In this document: positions 9,988 through 19,633 of the stretch, one piece after another
How the letters are laid out: each line of letters starts with the position of its first letter
Numbering within the stretch: the stretch's first letter is position 1
Assembly: GCF_009765785.1 (NCBI RefSeq)
Contig: NZ_LMUT01000012.1
Span: 1,584,654-1,648,653, forward strand
Length of the DNA: 64,000 nucleotides
Source: Granulicella sp. L46
GTDB taxonomy: Bacteria; Acidobacteriota; Terriglobia; Terriglobales; Acidobacteriaceae
Reading direction: 5' to 3'
The notes under the pieces: model-generated
Databases searched by the model: none
What the model saw: the letters and a program-made list of their open reading frames with translations, nothing else
What the model was told of the DNA's origin: nothing
Made by a program: the position numbers and the translations under genes

Positions 9988-11977
9988 CTTGAAGTCTGCC
10001 AGGACGATGACGTGCCTGTTGGCTGTGGCTTTGGCGTTTGCGCCCGGAACCGTGACGAACGCGCGGGCGATAGTTCCGCTGCGACCGCAGATTGATGTGA
10101 CGGGATACGTGATCCACGTTGATCTTAGTCCCGCGACGGGAAGATTGAGTGCAACGGCTGCGGTTACGTTTACCGCGCTAGAGGATCTGGATGCCGCCGT
10201 ATTTGGGTTGAACAACGCGTTGCAGGTGGAAAGCGTACGCGATGGTGTGGGTACGAATCTGACATGCGTGCGCGATGCTTCGGACTCGACGGTGAGCGTG
10301 ACGCCCGCGATCGTCGTGAGCAAGGGCAGCAGCGCGACCTGGATCTTCACCTATGCCGGCGTGCCAACGCTCGCAACAAGTCCTGCACATGGGATTAATT
10401 TTGCGCAAGTGCACGGCCCAGTGAGTGCGCTGCTGTACCCGGGGCGATGGTTCCCTATCGCGATGCCAGGGCAGTTCACAGATCGTTTCACGGCGGAGAT
10501 TCATGTAACGGTCCCGTCGGACGAGATCGTAGTAGGCAGCGGCGGGGTTCCCAGCGGCGGCCACGACCTTGGCGGGGGACGAACCCAGTTCGACTTCAAC
10601 TGGAACAAGCCGGGATTGCCAGGAAGTTTAATTGTGGGAAAGTTTCTGCCGGCCATCAGTGCACCGGGAGCGGCGAATGTTCGTGTGTATTTGACACAGG
10701 AGAACCAGACCCGGGGCGAAGGGTTTGCGACGACAGTTGCGCAGGCGTTCGCGTCGATGAGCGGTGAGTTTGGTGACGCGGAGACAGATCGGCTGGACGT
10801 GGTGGAGCTGCCAGAGGATTCCGTCTCAGCCGCCTGGGCGCCAGGAGTGATTGCGATCAAGCCGAGCCATAGCAGCGCGCGTTTGCTGGCAAACACCGTG
10901 GCGCATCAGTGGTGGGGATCGCAGGTGTCGCCCGCGACGCTGGGTGACGCGTGGATTACGAATGGCATGAGCCGCTACGCGGAGCTAATGTATGTGCAGG
11001 AAACCAGCGGCAATGCGGCATTCGAGAGTGCTATCGCGGACGTGGAGGCGGGTGCGCTGGCGTACGATACCGAACCGCTGACGTCGCTGGGACGCGTCGA
11101 TCCTTTCTCGCCGCAGTTCCAGTCGATGACCTTAGAGAAGGGCGCAATGGTGTTTCACATGTTGCGCTGGGAGATGGGGGATGCGGTCTTCCAGCAGTTT
11201 TTGCAGGCACTGGTGAAGCAGTATGCGGATAAGGGCGTGAGTACAAGCGATTTGAAGATGCTGGCCGAGAATATTTCAAGGTTGCCGCTGACGGCATTCT
11301 TTTCGCAGTGGCTGGATGGTACGGGAGCGCCCGAATACACCGACAGCTACAGCGTCTTTCGGCTCGGAGGTGATAAAGGATTTCGCACGGTGGGGTCGGT
11401 GTCTCAGGATCTGGATCTGTTTTCAATGCCGGTGGGGCTACGCATCGAGACCGAGGGCAAGACGGTGGATCGGCGAGTGGATGTGGCAGGAAACGCGGCG
11501 CAATACTCGATTGAGACTTTTGGCCGGCCGACCAAGATCATCGTGGATCCGGACAACTGGCTGCTGAAGAGTACACCGGCGCTTACAGTACGGACCAACA
11601 TTCTGCTTGGCCAGCAGGCGCTGGCGCAGGGCGATCAAAACGGCGCGATTGCCGCCTACCAGAAGGCATTGGCGGTGGATCGCGGAAGCTCGCTGGCAAA
11701 CTACCGGCTGGCGGAAGTTTATATGACACAGCAAAACTATCAGGCGGCCGCCAATAGCTTTCGTGATTGCCTCCGCGGCAACAACGATCCGAAGTGGACG
11801 GAAGTCTGGAGCCACGTGAGCCTGGGAAAGATCTACGACATCGCTGGCCAGCGCGAGCGTGCCGTCAATGAATACCGTCTAGCGATTCAGACGAAGGACA
11901 ACACGCAGGGCGCCGTCAATGAGGCACGCGCGCTGATTGAAAAGGCATACAAGCCTGAGCCACTCAGCGCCCACTAG
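9980..11977 (+). CDS. Secreted M1-aminopeptidase-like protein with TPR tail, catalytic site lost
   Basis: 665-residue exported protein. After a signal peptide (about 1-30) comes an M1-peptidase-like beta domain (VIHVDLSPATGRLSATAAVTFTALE) and a gluzincin-like fold. The zinc motif HExxH is replaced by NTVAH in ANTVAHQWWG, so the first His and the catalytic Glu are missing, and the downstream NEG glutamate ligand reads TNG (DAWITNGMSRYAE). This should be a non-catalytic relative. The C-terminal 110 residues form TPR repeats (ALAQGDQNGAIAAYQKALAVD). The ATG at 9980 overlaps the lpxB stop, suggesting translational coupling. Role unknown; a periplasmic binding or scaffold function is plausible. 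Confidence 0.82.
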   Translation: MRSLKSARTMTCLLAVALAFAPGTVTNARAIVPLRPQIDVTGYVIHVDLSPATGRLSATAAVTFTALEDLDAAVFGLNNALQVESVRDGVGTNLTCVRDASDSTVSVTPAIVVSKGSSATWIFTYAGVPTLATSPAHGINFAQVHGPVSALLYPGRWFPIAMPGQFTDRFTAEIHVTVPSDEIVVGSGGVPSGGHDLGGGRTQFDFNWNKPGLPGSLIVGKFLPAISAPGAANVRVYLTQENQTRGEGFATTVAQAFASMSGEFGDAETDRLDVVELPEDSVSAAWAPGVIAIKPSHSSARLLANTVAHQWWGSQVSPATLGDAWITNGMSRYAELMYVQETSGNAAFESAIADVEAGALAYDTEPLTSLGRVDPFSPQFQSMTLEKGAMVFHMLRWEMGDAVFQQFLQALVKQYADKGVSTSDLKMLAENISRLPLTAFFSQWLDGTGAPEYTDSYSVFRLGGDKGFRTVGSVSQDLDLFSMPVGLRIETEGKTVDRRVDVAGNAAQYSIETFGRPTKIIVDPDNWLLKSTPALTVRTNILLGQQALAQGDQNGAIAAYQKALAVDRGSSLANYRLAEVYMTQQNYQAAANSFRDCLRGNNDPKWTEVWSHVSLGKIYDIAGQRERAVNEYRLAIQTKDNTQGAVNEARALIEKAYKPEPLSAH

Positions 11978-12006
11978 GGTGTGTGCCTGAAGTGAAACAA
12001 CTCAAC

Positions 12007-12189
12007 CTACTTGGCGGAGACCGCCGTAATGACAGATTCGTAGCTGGGTTCGGCGTGGCGAATGTGATCGGCGATGCGTTCGCGTTCCTCAGGGGTCAGC
12101 GCGGGAAGCACTGACAGGATGCGGCGCAGGGTGACCGAGATGTCATCAACGTAATTCATGGTGCGAATAGCTTCACCGGAAAGTGGCAC
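12007..12189 (-). CDS. Small conserved-looking protein, unknown function
   Basis: 60-residue protein starting at GTG with GAGGAG six bases upstream. It is predicted to be mostly helical (DDISVTLRRILSVLPALTPEERERIADHIRHAE) with no signal peptide or membrane segment. The good ribosome site and the short spacing to its neighbours support a real gene. No family recognised. Confidence 0.6.
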   Translation of the reverse strand: MPLSGEAIRTMNYVDDISVTLRRILSVLPALTPEERERIADHIRHAEPSYESVITAVSAK

Positions 12190-12265
12190 GGAAGTCTCCT
12201 CGTTTTTACTAGTTTACCCGGTTGCGGTTGAACAAGAAATTAGCTTGCAGAAAGATCGCTTTGGC

Positions 12266-13858
12266 TCAGGTTTGTGAACCCTCGCGAACCCGCAGCGAAG
12301 CTTCGTCGGTTGGTCCACCTGCAGCTAGCCCCTCTGTGGGCGCCTGGTAGCCGTCACGGTCTGTCATCTCCATGATCGCAGCCATCTGCGCGGCCAGATC
12401 GGGTTGCAGCGCATCCAGGCTGAATCGCCAGGTCCAATTCCCTACCGCGGCTGCCGGACGGTTCATGCGTGCTTCGCTGCCGAGATGCAGGAGATCCTGC
12501 AACGGGAAGATGCAGATGGTGGCGACCGAGCCTGCTGCTGCCTTGATCATCGCCCAGACGATGTCGTTGTCGTTCTCGATGCGATGGAGGTATGTTTGAA
12601 CATTAGCGCGTTCGGACTTTGTGGCATCGTCGCGCCACCAGCCAAGGGTAGTGTTGTTGTCATGCGTGCCCGTGTAAACAACCGTGTTCGGAACGTAACG
12701 GTGGGGCAGATAGAGATGGCCCCCACGATCCGCGAATCCGAACTGCAGGATCCGCATGCCAGGCATGCCGAAATACTCGCGGAGCTCGTCGACCTCCTTG
12801 GTGATCAAGCCAAGATCCTCGGCGATAAATGGCAATTCCCCAAAGATCTCCTTGAGGCGGTTGAACAGCGCGTGGCCCGGCGCCTTGATCCACTGGCCAT
12901 TCACTGCCGTCAGCTCTTCGGCAGGAATGGACCAGTAGGCCTCAAAACCGCGGAAGTGATCAAGTCGCACCTCGTCGTACAGCGTGAGCGCGCGCCGAAT
13001 GCGGGCGACCCACCAGTCGAAGCCGTTTTCCTGCAACAGCGACCACTTATAAAGCGGATTGCCCCAGCGTTGCCCGCTTGCCGAGAAGTAATCGGGTGGC
13101 ACGCCAGAGACACGGATGGGATGGCGGCTCTCGTCGAGCTCGAAGATCTCGGGATGTGTCCACACGTCCGCGCTGTCGTAGCTGACGAAGATCGCGACAT
13201 CCCCAAGGATGAGGATATTACGCTCTGCGCAGTGTGCTCGCAGGGCAGCCCACTGCTCGTTGAAGAAGAACTGCACGACCTGCTCGATAGCGAGTTCGCG
13301 ACCGCTATCGGTCATCAGGCGCGTCATCGCATCGGGTTGGCGGCCAGCATACTCCGGCGGCCACTCATTCCAGCTCAGGTAGTTGAAGCGCCGACGAAGG
13401 ACGTTGTAGATCGCATAATCCGTAAGCCAGGAGAGGTTGTCCTGGGAGAAGCGTTGGAAGCGCAGACGGTCTTCTTGTGAAGCGCGATCGAGGAAGTTTG
13501 CCGCAGCCTCTTCGATCAGCGGAATCTTCTTTGCGAAGGCCGTGCCAAAGTCGCAGGGACCCTGATGTCCTGGCAATCCGCCCGCGACGCTTTCCAGACG
13601 GTCCGCTCCCAGCCACCCATCGCGCACCAGAAACTCCAGGCTGATGAGCAGCGGATTGCCAGCAAATGCTGACAGCGCCGAGTAGGGCGAGCTGCCATAG
13701 CCGGTTGGACTAAGCGGCAATACCTGCCAGAGACGCTGCTTGGCTGCGGCCAGGAAGTCAACGAAACCATAAGCCGCCGGCCCGAAGTCTCCCACTCCGC
13801 CAAACGACGGCAACGAGGTGACATGCAGCAGCACGCCGGAGATGCGCTCAGCGTTCAT
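12266..13858 (-). CDS. malQ: 4-alpha-glucanotransferase (GH77, amylomaltase)
   Basis: Disproportionating enzyme moving alpha-1,4-glucan segments in maltodextrin or glycogen metabolism. 530 residues, normal for bacterial MalQ. GH77 landmarks are LLHVTSLPSFGGVGDFG, WQVLPLSPTGYGSSPYSALSAFAGNPLL, the nucleophile region VRLDHFRGFEAYW, the acid/base region FIAEDLGLIT and the third carboxylate in YTGTHDNNT. The start at 13858 follows GGAAGGGTGGAAG; the open frame runs further upstream, but that part has no family similarity. A long antisense frame over this gene (12404-13480) is a codon-bias shadow. Confidence 0.93.
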   Translation of the reverse strand: MNAERISGVLLHVTSLPSFGGVGDFGPAAYGFVDFLAAAKQRLWQVLPLSPTGYGSSPYSALSAFAGNPLLISLEFLVRDGWLGADRLESVAGGLPGHQGPCDFGTAFAKKIPLIEEAAANFLDRASQEDRLRFQRFSQDNLSWLTDYAIYNVLRRRFNYLSWNEWPPEYAGRQPDAMTRLMTDSGRELAIEQVVQFFFNEQWAALRAHCAERNILILGDVAIFVSYDSADVWTHPEIFELDESRHPIRVSGVPPDYFSASGQRWGNPLYKWSLLQENGFDWWVARIRRALTLYDEVRLDHFRGFEAYWSIPAEELTAVNGQWIKAPGHALFNRLKEIFGELPFIAEDLGLITKEVDELREYFGMPGMRILQFGFADRGGHLYLPHRYVPNTVVYTGTHDNNTTLGWWRDDATKSERANVQTYLHRIENDNDIVWAMIKAAAGSVATICIFPLQDLLHLGSEARMNRPAAAVGNWTWRFSLDALQPDLAAQMAAIMEMTDRDGYQAPTEGLAAGGPTDEASLRVREGSQT

Positions 13859-13945
13859 CTTCCACCCTTCCAGGTACCACAGCAATTCCCCGCGGCGATT
13901 GGCCCTGCTGCGTACGATGTCCAATCGCACGGCTCGGGATGCCGG

Positions 13946-13998
13946 CAAAAACAACAGTAACCGACTCTTGCGCAAGACTGCCGCGCAAGAGTCGGTTA
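13946..13998 (-). terminator. Intrinsic terminator downstream of the parvulin gene
   Basis: Perfect 16-bp inverted repeat, TAACCGACTCTTGCGC (13958-13973) pairing with 13983-13998 across a 9-base loop. On the minus strand the stem is followed by TGTTGTTTTTG. It lies 25 bases past the stop of the parvulin gene. Confidence 0.75.
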
Positions 13999-14022
13999 GA
14001 CGAGGGTGAACTGGGGTTCAAA

Positions 14023-15990
14023 TTAGTTGCCGAGCGGAGATTGCGCCGGCTTTTTGCTGTAGATGATGGCTCCCGCCTTCTCGTACCGATTCATCAGCGA
14101 GTCAACGAAGATGCTGAAGGCTTCCTGGCGCTGTTGATTGAGCAGGGCCTGCTTGGTCTCATCGAAGTGCTGTGCGATGTCGGCTGCGCTGGGCTCCTGT
14201 TTATCAGTGAGTTGGAGGACTGCTCCGTTGACGCCTTCATTAATCGGCCCGGAGATTCCGCCAACCGGCATCGTAAACACCACGGAGGCTGCACCGGTGA
14301 GCGAGCCAATATCGGTGATCTGTGCATCGCGCCCAACCAGGTCGCTGGACTTGACGGTGAGATTCATCTGGGCCGCCGCCTTGTGCAGGTCGCCCAATTT
14401 CTTGGCCAAATCGGAGAGCTTGATGAGTTGCGCATTCAGCAGCTCAGGCGTTTTTTGCGAACGGTAATTATCGAGAATATGGGACTTGTAGCTCGCAAAA
14501 TCCGGAGCGTGAGCGACCTTGATGTCCTGCACCTGGAAGATCGCATAACCCTCGCCGCTGGAGGCGCTCTGCGGAGCGGCACCCTTGGGAGCGTTGAATG
14601 CCGCGGCCAGTAGGCCACTGGAATCGGCCAGACTAGGGATGATCGCGTCTTTGGCGACGTAGTCAGTCGTGATGACGTGCAGATTGTGAGCGGCAGCCGT
14701 CTTGTCCAGACCGTTCTTCTGCGCCTCAGCAGTGAGCTGTGTCGCGTAGTTCTGTGCTGCGGCAGCCGACTTCTGACTCTGCAGCTGCTCAATGATCGAG
14801 GCCTTGACCTCTGCAAACGGCTTCACTTCCGCCACCTGCTTCGATTCCGTCTGGATGATGTGGTAGCCGAAGGAAGAGCGGACCAGTCCAGAGGTCTGGC
14901 CCGGATTGAGCGCCATCGCCGCCTGCGCGTAAGCGGGGTCGAGGGAGCTGGTCGCGATCATAGGCAACTCGCCACCCTGATCCTTGCTGCCCGGATCGTC
15001 GGAGTTCTTCTTTGCCAGGTCAGCGAAGTTTCCGCCTGCCTTTACCTGTTTCAGAATGTCTTCCGCCTTGGCCTTAGCTGCCGCGTCCGTTTTAGCATCG
15101 GCGCCCTTCGGGACGGTGATCAGAATGTGACGTGTCTTCACCTGTTCGGGCGTCTTGTATTGATCAAGATGCGATTGGTAGTAAGCCTGCGCATCCGCAT
15201 CGCTGACCGCCGGAGCTCCGCCGGGAAGATTCGAGGTCTCAAAGCTGAAAAACTCGATCTTGCGGGTCTCGGGAATGGCGTTCGCATAGAGCCTGGCATT
15301 GCCCTTGAAGAAGGCCTGCAGATCGGCATCCGAGGGATTGATGCTGGCCTTGATATCCGACCCTGAGATGACAGCGTAGTCAAACTTCACCTTGGTTCCA
15401 GTCTGCAGATACTGGGCGCGAACAGCGCTGTCTGCTACGCTGACGCCGCCGGTGACCAGAGCCTGCAGCCGCTGCAGCTCGATGTCCGACTTTACCTCGG
15501 TCTCAAACTGCGCCACCGGCAGACGGAAGGCCGACTCAACAAAGTTGACGTACTGATCCTGGCCTATGAATGTGCCACCGGGAAACAGATATTGGGAGTA
15601 AGGACCGTGCTGGAGAAAGCTCCGCAGATCGTCGTCGGAGACCTGCAGTCCGAGACGGTCGGCTTCATGCTTCAGGACGGCGCGCTCCACCTGGACCTGT
15701 CCGGCGCGCTGCATGATGAATTGCAGATAAAACTCGGGCAGTTGCTGCTGCTGCATCTGTTGCTCGGCAGCACGCTGCACCTCGACGGTCTTGATGGAGG
15801 TCGTCTCCCCGGCGATGCGGCCGATCACCCCCGGGGTGTGCACGGTTGCGAAGACGCTGGCATCGTTGGCGGCGCCGTTATCGAAGATGCCGGGTACAAG
15901 GGTGATGACCATTGTGACGATGGCGGCGCCGATAATGACCGCAAAAATAATCTTGGTAATACGGCTGTCTTGCTGCAGAATGCGGATCAT
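14023..15990 (-). CDS. ppiD: PpiD/SurA-like membrane-anchored peptidyl-prolyl isomerase
   Basis: Periplasmic folding chaperone anchored by one N-terminal helix. Residues 12-35 (TKIIFAVIIGAAIVTMVITLV) are the signal anchor, followed by a SurA-N-like helical domain (residues 60-210; QLPEFYLQFIMQ, RAVLKHEADRLGLQVSDDDLR). The parvulin domain covers about 280-390 with VKTRHILITVP, GGNFADLAKKNSDDPGSKDQGGELP and SFGYHIIQTES. The C-terminal part repeats helical chaperone-like segments. 655 residues, close to PpiD. SurA-type naming is possible, but the uncleaved anchor favours PpiD. It stands alone between two terminators. Confidence 0.87.
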   Translation of the reverse strand: MIRILQQDSRITKIIFAVIIGAAIVTMVITLVPGIFDNGAANDASVFATVHTPGVIGRIAGETTSIKTVEVQRAAEQQMQQQQLPEFYLQFIMQRAGQVQVERAVLKHEADRLGLQVSDDDLRSFLQHGPYSQYLFPGGTFIGQDQYVNFVESAFRLPVAQFETEVKSDIELQRLQALVTGGVSVADSAVRAQYLQTGTKVKFDYAVISGSDIKASINPSDADLQAFFKGNARLYANAIPETRKIEFFSFETSNLPGGAPAVSDADAQAYYQSHLDQYKTPEQVKTRHILITVPKGADAKTDAAAKAKAEDILKQVKAGGNFADLAKKNSDDPGSKDQGGELPMIATSSLDPAYAQAAMALNPGQTSGLVRSSFGYHIIQTESKQVAEVKPFAEVKASIIEQLQSQKSAAAAQNYATQLTAEAQKNGLDKTAAAHNLHVITTDYVAKDAIIPSLADSSGLLAAAFNAPKGAAPQSASSGEGYAIFQVQDIKVAHAPDFASYKSHILDNYRSQKTPELLNAQLIKLSDLAKKLGDLHKAAAQMNLTVKSSDLVGRDAQITDIGSLTGAASVVFTMPVGGISGPINEGVNGAVLQLTDKQEPSAADIAQHFDETKQALLNQQRQEAFSIFVDSLMNRYEKAGAIIYSKKPAQSPLGN

Positions 15991-16180
15991 GCTTGGCTAA
16001 CGACCTTCACTTCAGGCGGATCTCCGACGGAGACCTCGCTGCCCGGGATTTTTGCGCACGGCTGGGGCACCATCTCATGCGAGACGCACCACTCCTGCTC
16101 GCAGGGGCTCATGGCAAAGTATAAATCAGGCGCAGGTGCTCGGCAGGATTGGTTTAGCCCGAAGATCGGTCAGCGCTCAA

Positions 16181-16218
16181 AGCAAAGAGGCTGCGAAACC
16201 CCCCGCAGCCTCTTCGCT
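16181..16218 (-). terminator. Intrinsic terminator of the BON-domain gene
   Basis: Near-perfect 15-bp stem (16181-16195 with 16204-16218, one non-Watson-Crick pair) around an 8-base loop, 22 bases past the stop codon. On the minus strand the 3' flank is short and T-rich (CTTTGCTTT). Confidence 0.65.
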
Positions 16219-16239
16219 TAGTTCAAAAAACTGCTGACT

Positions 16240-17523
16240 TTAATGGGGTGGACCGTAATAATAGCCATAATACGGGCTGTAGTACCGAACTTGAGGCGGC
16301 CCATTGGCCTGCGGCGGGCCAGCCTGGTAGGAAAGCCGCTGCATCTCCCTCTCGGAGACTGTTCTTACCGTTGCCGGAGCCGCAGTCTGGAAGGTCAGAA
16401 CCGACTCTGGCGGGATGATGATCTGGCCGCGGGGCGTCGCCGCCGAACCAGCCAGACCGACTCCTGCGCCGGCCCCTGCGCCAATCGCTGCGCCTGCTCC
16501 GCCGCCGACAATTCCGCCAAGAATGGCTCCAAAGGCACTTGTACCGACCGTCGCTCCTACGGTCGAGCCTGATTTGTCCTGGCCAGTTGCAGCCCAGACC
16601 TCCGTCTGCAGCGGATAAACCTGACCGCCCAGCGTGAGACTGTCGATTTGTAACGCGAGCTGTCCTTGCCCCTTGAACGTGCCAGCCTTCTTAGCTCCAA
16701 CGACTTGGCCGCTTACCGTCGCGCCGCGCGGGATCGCAACCTGACCGCCGGCCACTATGTCTGTCAGGACCGTTCCATCAAAGACAGCGCCCGCCTGGAT
16801 ATGGTTGGAATCAAGGCCGCGGTTAATGCGGATGCGCAAGATCGATCCCGGGGGAACGGTGACTGGGATTCCCGCCTGCTGGCCGCCAGGAATGGGAGCA
16901 CCGTTGGCCGGGGGACCATAGGTTTGACCCATCGGCTGCCTCCCATCCGGAGGCCCCTGCTGTCCTTCATTGCCCTCAGGAGGTGGTGCGCTCTGCCCCT
17001 GCATCTGCTGTTCATCAGGCGGCGGTGCGCCGTTCTGCATGTTCTGGCCCGGCGGAGGAGCGCCGGCCTGTCCCTGAGCCGGGGCGTACGTTCCATCCGA
17101 CTGCAGCACCATGTTCTGCGATCCGTCCGGCTGACCATTGGCAGGAGCGCCATTCTGATCCCCCTGCATCGCCTGGCCGCCTGCTGAAGCCGGCGGCGTG
17201 TCCCCGAGCACCAACTCATCCACCACCTTCTGGACGCCCTGCGCCCGCGCCGCCAGATTTTCGGCCTTCGTACGCATAGCCTCATCATGGACGTTGCCCG
17301 TTAAGGTAACCGTCCCATACACCGTGGAGGTCTGGATATTTTGTGAAGACAGCTCCGGAGCGCTGGCTAACGCTCTAAGTACATTCGACTCAATCTGCGC
17401 ATCCGGAAGCGTCGTCGAATTTCCCTGCCCCGGATTGCCTTGTGCCGAGATTGCCACCGCACCCGACATCAAACCGGCTGCCAGAAATGCCATCCCTACG
17501 CCATGAAACCTTCGAACGTTCAT
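16240..17523 (-). CDS. Secreted BON-domain protein with Pro/Gln-rich linker and glycine-rich tail
   Basis: 427 residues. A signal peptide (MAFLAAGLMSGAVAISAQG) is followed by one BON domain at about 38-105 (DAQIESNVLRALASAPEL ... GTVTLTGNVHDEAMRTKAENLA), typical of envelope or membrane-interacting proteins. Residues 110-215 are a low-complexity P/Q/G/M-rich linker. The C-terminal half is a beta-rich domain (PVTVPPGSILRIRINRGLDS, VFDGTVLTDIVAGGQVAIPRGATVSGQVV) resembling the TrbI/VirB10-like conduit fold, with a glycine-zipper helix (GAILGGIVGGGAGAAIGAGAGAG) that could insert in a membrane. It ends in a tyrosine-rich tail. GAGGAG precedes the ATG by six bases. Function unknown; envelope location inferred. 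Confidence 0.75.
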   Translation of the reverse strand: MNVRRFHGVGMAFLAAGLMSGAVAISAQGNPGQGNSTTLPDAQIESNVLRALASAPELSSQNIQTSTVYGTVTLTGNVHDEAMRTKAENLAARAQGVQKVVDELVLGDTPPASAGGQAMQGDQNGAPANGQPDGSQNMVLQSDGTYAPAQGQAGAPPPGQNMQNGAPPPDEQQMQGQSAPPPEGNEGQQGPPDGRQPMGQTYGPPANGAPIPGGQQAGIPVTVPPGSILRIRINRGLDSNHIQAGAVFDGTVLTDIVAGGQVAIPRGATVSGQVVGAKKAGTFKGQGQLALQIDSLTLGGQVYPLQTEVWAATGQDKSGSTVGATVGTSAFGAILGGIVGGGAGAAIGAGAGAGVGLAGSAATPRGQIIIPPESVLTFQTAAPATVRTVSEREMQRLSYQAGPPQANGPPQVRYYSPYYGYYYGPPH

Positions 17524-17754
17524 CGTCTACTCCTCATGCGCCTCGCGGAAGACACCGCGACGCGTTCTTGCTTGGCTTTCCTCCGCGATTTTAAGACAGT
17601 ACCTCCGTGGGACACCGACAGTATCACAGACGTGGTTTCAAGAGAAAAGTTCCGGTCTGGCGGCTGTCCAATCTTCTATATAGATGCGCGCGGCCCCGAG
17701 AGGGCGGCACAACACTCAACAAACCCCGGGAAGTACGCTAGAGATCCTGGAAGA

Positions 17755-17783
17755 TTGACCCTCACCACACCGCGACATATAAT
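17755..17783 (+). promoter_or_regulatory. Sigma-70 promoter of tRNA-fMet
   Basis: TTGACC (17755-17760), a 17-base spacer and a perfect TATAAT (17778-17783). Transcription would begin at or just before the first tRNA base, so it is a strong stable-RNA-type promoter. Confidence 0.85.
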
Positions 17784-17788
17784 CAAAG

Positions 17789-17865
<77 letters not shown>

Positions 17866-17871
17866 AAAAAC

Positions 17872-19383
17872 CTACGTATTTCCAATTACTTCCAAGCCCC
17901 GCAGCTTGGAAGTTTTCTCTTTGAGGGTGGATAAGAGGGCGGAATCGACGGAGCTGTGATGTTGTTTGCTCTGTACTTCTGCAACAGCCTTCTCAAGTTC
18001 ATCACCCAGACCTCTAGCTGCGTCCTCGTTTCCTTTCCAGTCGAGCGTGTGACCGTACACGTCCAGGGTGAAGCTCCCAGTGAGTGCATGACCGATGCGT
18101 TCTTGGATCGTTTTGAGAGGGACGCGCAACGCATCCATCATCGATACGTTGAAGTGACGAAAGGCATGGTATCCGGCCTTTGGCAATTGCAACGTTTCGA
18201 GGATAGGTGCAAGGCGTCGGCTCCGTTCCACATCCATATCTAACGGGCTACCAGTGCTCACAGAGAACAACCGGGTTTGGTTGACTGCTTTCTGACGACC
18301 AATCTGCTTCCACAGCAATTCGGAAAGCTGTGGAGAGATGGCAATCGTTCGCACGGCATTCTGCGTCTTCGGGGCCTGGTCTTCCCCGCCCCACACGGAC
18401 TGCTCGATGGTAATCCGGTCAAGCGCCACGTTCTGGATACGCATCCCTGAAAGCTCCCCTGCTCGGATGCCGGTCTCAGCAAACAGCCAATAAACGCACG
18501 CTTGCTGTTCCGTTGCCCCAGAGACGATGATGCGAGCCACATCCTCAAGAGTGAAGAAGCGTGGTTTTTTCTTCGTGTTCTTAGGGAGCTTTGGCTTCGG
18601 CAAGGTCGCGTCAACGTACTTCTGAGCAAGGGCCGCATCCCAGATGAGGCGGATGGTCCCCCACACATTCCGTATCGTCTTCGGTTCTTTACCTTCGCGG
18701 GTGAGCTTCGCAATGAGCCGCTGAACATCACCGGCGTCAATCGCTCGCATGTCCTTTATGCCGAACACAGCCTTCAGCAATCGAAGGTGTGTCCGCACGC
18801 TGGATTGTGTAGATGGCTTCGAGAGCACTAAATAATCTCGCTCCCAAATCTCTGCAAAGGCTTCAAAGGTTGCAGTCTTGCGCTCCCTCGATGGGAAGGT
18901 TGATTTTTCGTTGACGCGGTTCAGATAGGGTTGAAGCAAATTCTTTGCTTCGCTTTTCCGCACGGGCGTTCCATCCGGCTTGCGGGACGTTGATAGAACG
19001 ATGCGAACCTTTCTGCGCCGCTCGACGCCATGAGCATCTAGCGCGTATTCGGAATATTCGCCAAGCCATCGCGTGTTAGTTGAGTTGAGATACACGGTTC
19101 CTCTTTGAAATCTTCGACGTGCCACGGTAGTACCGATGCCTTTCCGTGTTGTCGAATCAATCGCTGCTAGAGGAAGTTTAACTTGTTTGCGCTTCGCCTT
19201 CGCGAAGAAGTTGCGCTGCTTTGGTGCTTCAGTTTTTGGGGTATCCAACGTTGGACCTAGTACCCGCGCTCTACGGGCGTGTGCGCCATTCAGCTGTGTG
19301 AACGGAGAACAAGAGCAACGCCACAAAGTTCTTGCGATTTCCGCAAATGCGTGGCGGTCGGCTCTGTTCTGAGTCAATCCCAC
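17872..19383 (-). CDS. Tyrosine-recombinase integrase of the island
   Basis: Site-specific recombinase, transcribed toward the tRNA it uses as attachment site. Residues about 165-275 are the SAM-like core-binding domain (FAEIWERDYLVLSKPSTQSSVRTHL). The catalytic domain shows Arg in TGIRAGELSGM, a Lys region in KTQNAVRTIAIS, HxxR in HAFRHFNVSM, the second His in RIGHALTGSF and the nucleophile Tyr in DVYGHTLD. The listed 503-residue frame starts at a GTG, but the first 85 residues are atypical; a GTG at 19125 (start of VARRRFQRGTVYLN, shared in style with the second integrase) is a strong alternative. Next to attL with a 6-base gap, as expected for tRNA-targeting elements. Confidence 0.93.
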   Translation of the reverse strand: MGLTQNRADRHAFAEIARTLWRCSCSPFTQLNGAHARRARVLGPTLDTPKTEAPKQRNFFAKAKRKQVKLPLAAIDSTTRKGIGTTVARRRFQRGTVYLNSTNTRWLGEYSEYALDAHGVERRRKVRIVLSTSRKPDGTPVRKSEAKNLLQPYLNRVNEKSTFPSRERKTATFEAFAEIWERDYLVLSKPSTQSSVRTHLRLLKAVFGIKDMRAIDAGDVQRLIAKLTREGKEPKTIRNVWGTIRLIWDAALAQKYVDATLPKPKLPKNTKKKPRFFTLEDVARIIVSGATEQQACVYWLFAETGIRAGELSGMRIQNVALDRITIEQSVWGGEDQAPKTQNAVRTIAISPQLSELLWKQIGRQKAVNQTRLFSVSTGSPLDMDVERSRRLAPILETLQLPKAGYHAFRHFNVSMMDALRVPLKTIQERIGHALTGSFTLDVYGHTLDWKGNEDAARGLGDELEKAVAEVQSKQHHSSVDSALLSTLKEKTSKLRGLEVIGNT

Positions 19384-19560
19384 ATCAGGATGATGGGTTT
19401 CAAGCGAAGCGTGGTAGGAATGACTGAAGCAATGTTACCACGATATGCAGGAAAAAGCAAACGTAACTGTAATGTGGACAGCGACTTACGCGCTGACATG
19501 TTTAAACTTTGGCCTTCTACAACGACATGCAACCCATCATCATGCTTTGCCCTCTGATCC

Positions 19561-19588
19561 GAACTTGCCGAAAACCCGACTTCACGGG
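19561..19588 (+). repeat. Half copy of the intergenic palindromic repeat
   Basis: Matches the right arm of the repeat family (TTGCCGAAAACCCGACTT core). No left arm is visible. Lies just before the first TIGR03435 gene. Confidence 0.6.
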
Positions 19589-19633
19589 CAGTTCGATCCA
19601 CATGCTGACTCAGCGCAGTATAAAATTCCCCCT

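Noticed and set aside
12404-13480. 358-codon open frame on the plus strand
   Set aside because: It is antisense to malQ, which has all catalytic motifs; the frame shows no domain pattern and is a product of the codon bias.
14677-15366. 229-codon frame opposite the parvulin gene
   Set aside because: Shadow of the PpiD-like gene; leucine/arginine-rich with no pattern and no ribosome site.
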